From contig JAJRQV010000011.1 of NCBI GenBank assembly GCA_024280035.1, positions 37,636-101,635 on the forward strand: 64,000 nt of DNA. The letters run 5' to 3'. The position numbers and the translations under genes were made by a program. Numbering within the stretch: the stretch's first letter is position 1; every line of letters begins with the position of its first letter. The stretch is from Campylobacterales bacterium (GTDB lineage: Bacteria > Campylobacterota > Campylobacteria > Campylobacterales > Sulfurimonadaceae). The notes below the pieces were generated by a model. The model ran no database searches. It was given only the letters and a program-made list of their open reading frames with translations, and was not told where the DNA came from. Of this stretch, positions 63,797 to 64,000 are shown one piece after another.

Positions 63797-64000
63797 ATCT
63801 AAAAAAGGTTTAAAATAATACTAAAATAAAAATTCACAAAAAGTGTTGTTTTAAACTATAAAAGCAGCCTAAATAGCACTAAAAACAGCTACTTTTAGGA
63901 AAATAGAAAAGAAATTTACAATTCCTTCAAAAACCTCTTGACATTACAATTCAAATCTCCTATAATTCCCGTCCACAAACACAGAGACCATATGTTTTGG
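63797..64000 (+). promoter_or_regulatory. Consensus sigma-70 promoter at the right edge, likely for a stable-RNA operon
   Basis: TTGACA (63938-63943), a 17-bp spacer and TATAAT (63961-63966) form a perfect promoter. It is preceded by an A/T-rich UP-like tract and followed by a C/G-rich start region (TCCCGTCC). No open frame follows before the window ends. Such promoters usually drive rRNA or tRNA operons, so one is predicted just outside the window. Confidence 0.75.

Overview
The window looks like chromosomal DNA from a chemolithoautotrophic member of the Campylobacterota (Epsilonproteobacteria), closest in flavour to Sulfurimonas/Sulfurovum-type organisms. The DNA is AT-rich. It carries both ATP-citrate lyase subunits (reductive TCA cycle), a futalosine-pathway menaquinone gene (mqnE), a fused ispDF, a PEB4-like PPIase, and the syntenic block pgpA - sat-like - HP1021/Cj1608-type orphan regulator - ispDF that marks this phylum. 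Genus-level placement is inference.

Layout. 0-4 kb: an FmdE-like gene running off the left edge, cmoA, pepD, two small lipoproteins and nth, with several copies of a short dispersed repeat. 4-8.3 kb: two tandem paralogous hybrid histidine kinases, the second broken by a stop. 8.3-16 kb: PPIase, a PLP-dependent deaminase/desulfhydrase relative, fba, a frameshifted 5'-nucleotidase, and a partial gene duplication ending in an M23 peptidase. 15.4-22.4 kb: a hemerythrin/DUF2249/polytopic membrane gene set behind a perfect FNR-type box, an MBL-fold hydrolase, trkA-trkH and an orphan ABC solute-binding lipoprotein. 22-24.6 kb: hisD and a DUF2231 membrane protein. 25-33.2 kb: a CISM-type molybdoenzyme operon (FeS subunit, NrfD-like anchor, 1145-aa catalytic subunit) followed by a TorD-like chaperone, a poly-ferredoxin, an AroE-like protein that has lost its catalytic motifs and an unknown acidic protein. 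33-42.5 kb: accessory-looking DNA with a lysine-rich H1-like protein, a single-domain globin, a class II aldolase, a HugZ-like protein, a SagB-type oxidoreductase, an LsrK-type autoinducer-2 kinase, an ABM monooxygenase and several very small genes, including a three-gene micro-operon and a DUF2986 gene. 42.5-64 kb: core genes (pgpA, sat-like, HP1021-type regulator, ispDF, thiC, mrp, a diguanylate cyclase with a CXXCH motif, glmS, glnD, mqnE, trpG, aclBA), a pseudopilin, and at the right edge a consensus sigma-70 promoter that probably drives a stable-RNA operon lying outside the window.

Three points stand out. First, five otherwise well-conserved genes are interrupted: three by an in-frame TAA where Glu (GAA) is expected or plausible (the second hybrid kinase, glmS, aclA) and two by loss of one A from an A-run (5'-nucleotidase, thiC). 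Since glmS, thiC and aclA should be needed, sequence error is the first thing to exclude. Second, the molybdoenzyme operon with its degenerate shikimate-dehydrogenase-like partner is the best candidate for an under-described system. Third, two perfect TTGAT-N4-ATCAA sites each sit at -41.5 from a plausible promoter, and putative HP1021 boxes lie in front of the ispDF-HP1021 operon. No CRISPR array, tRNA or rRNA gene was recognised.
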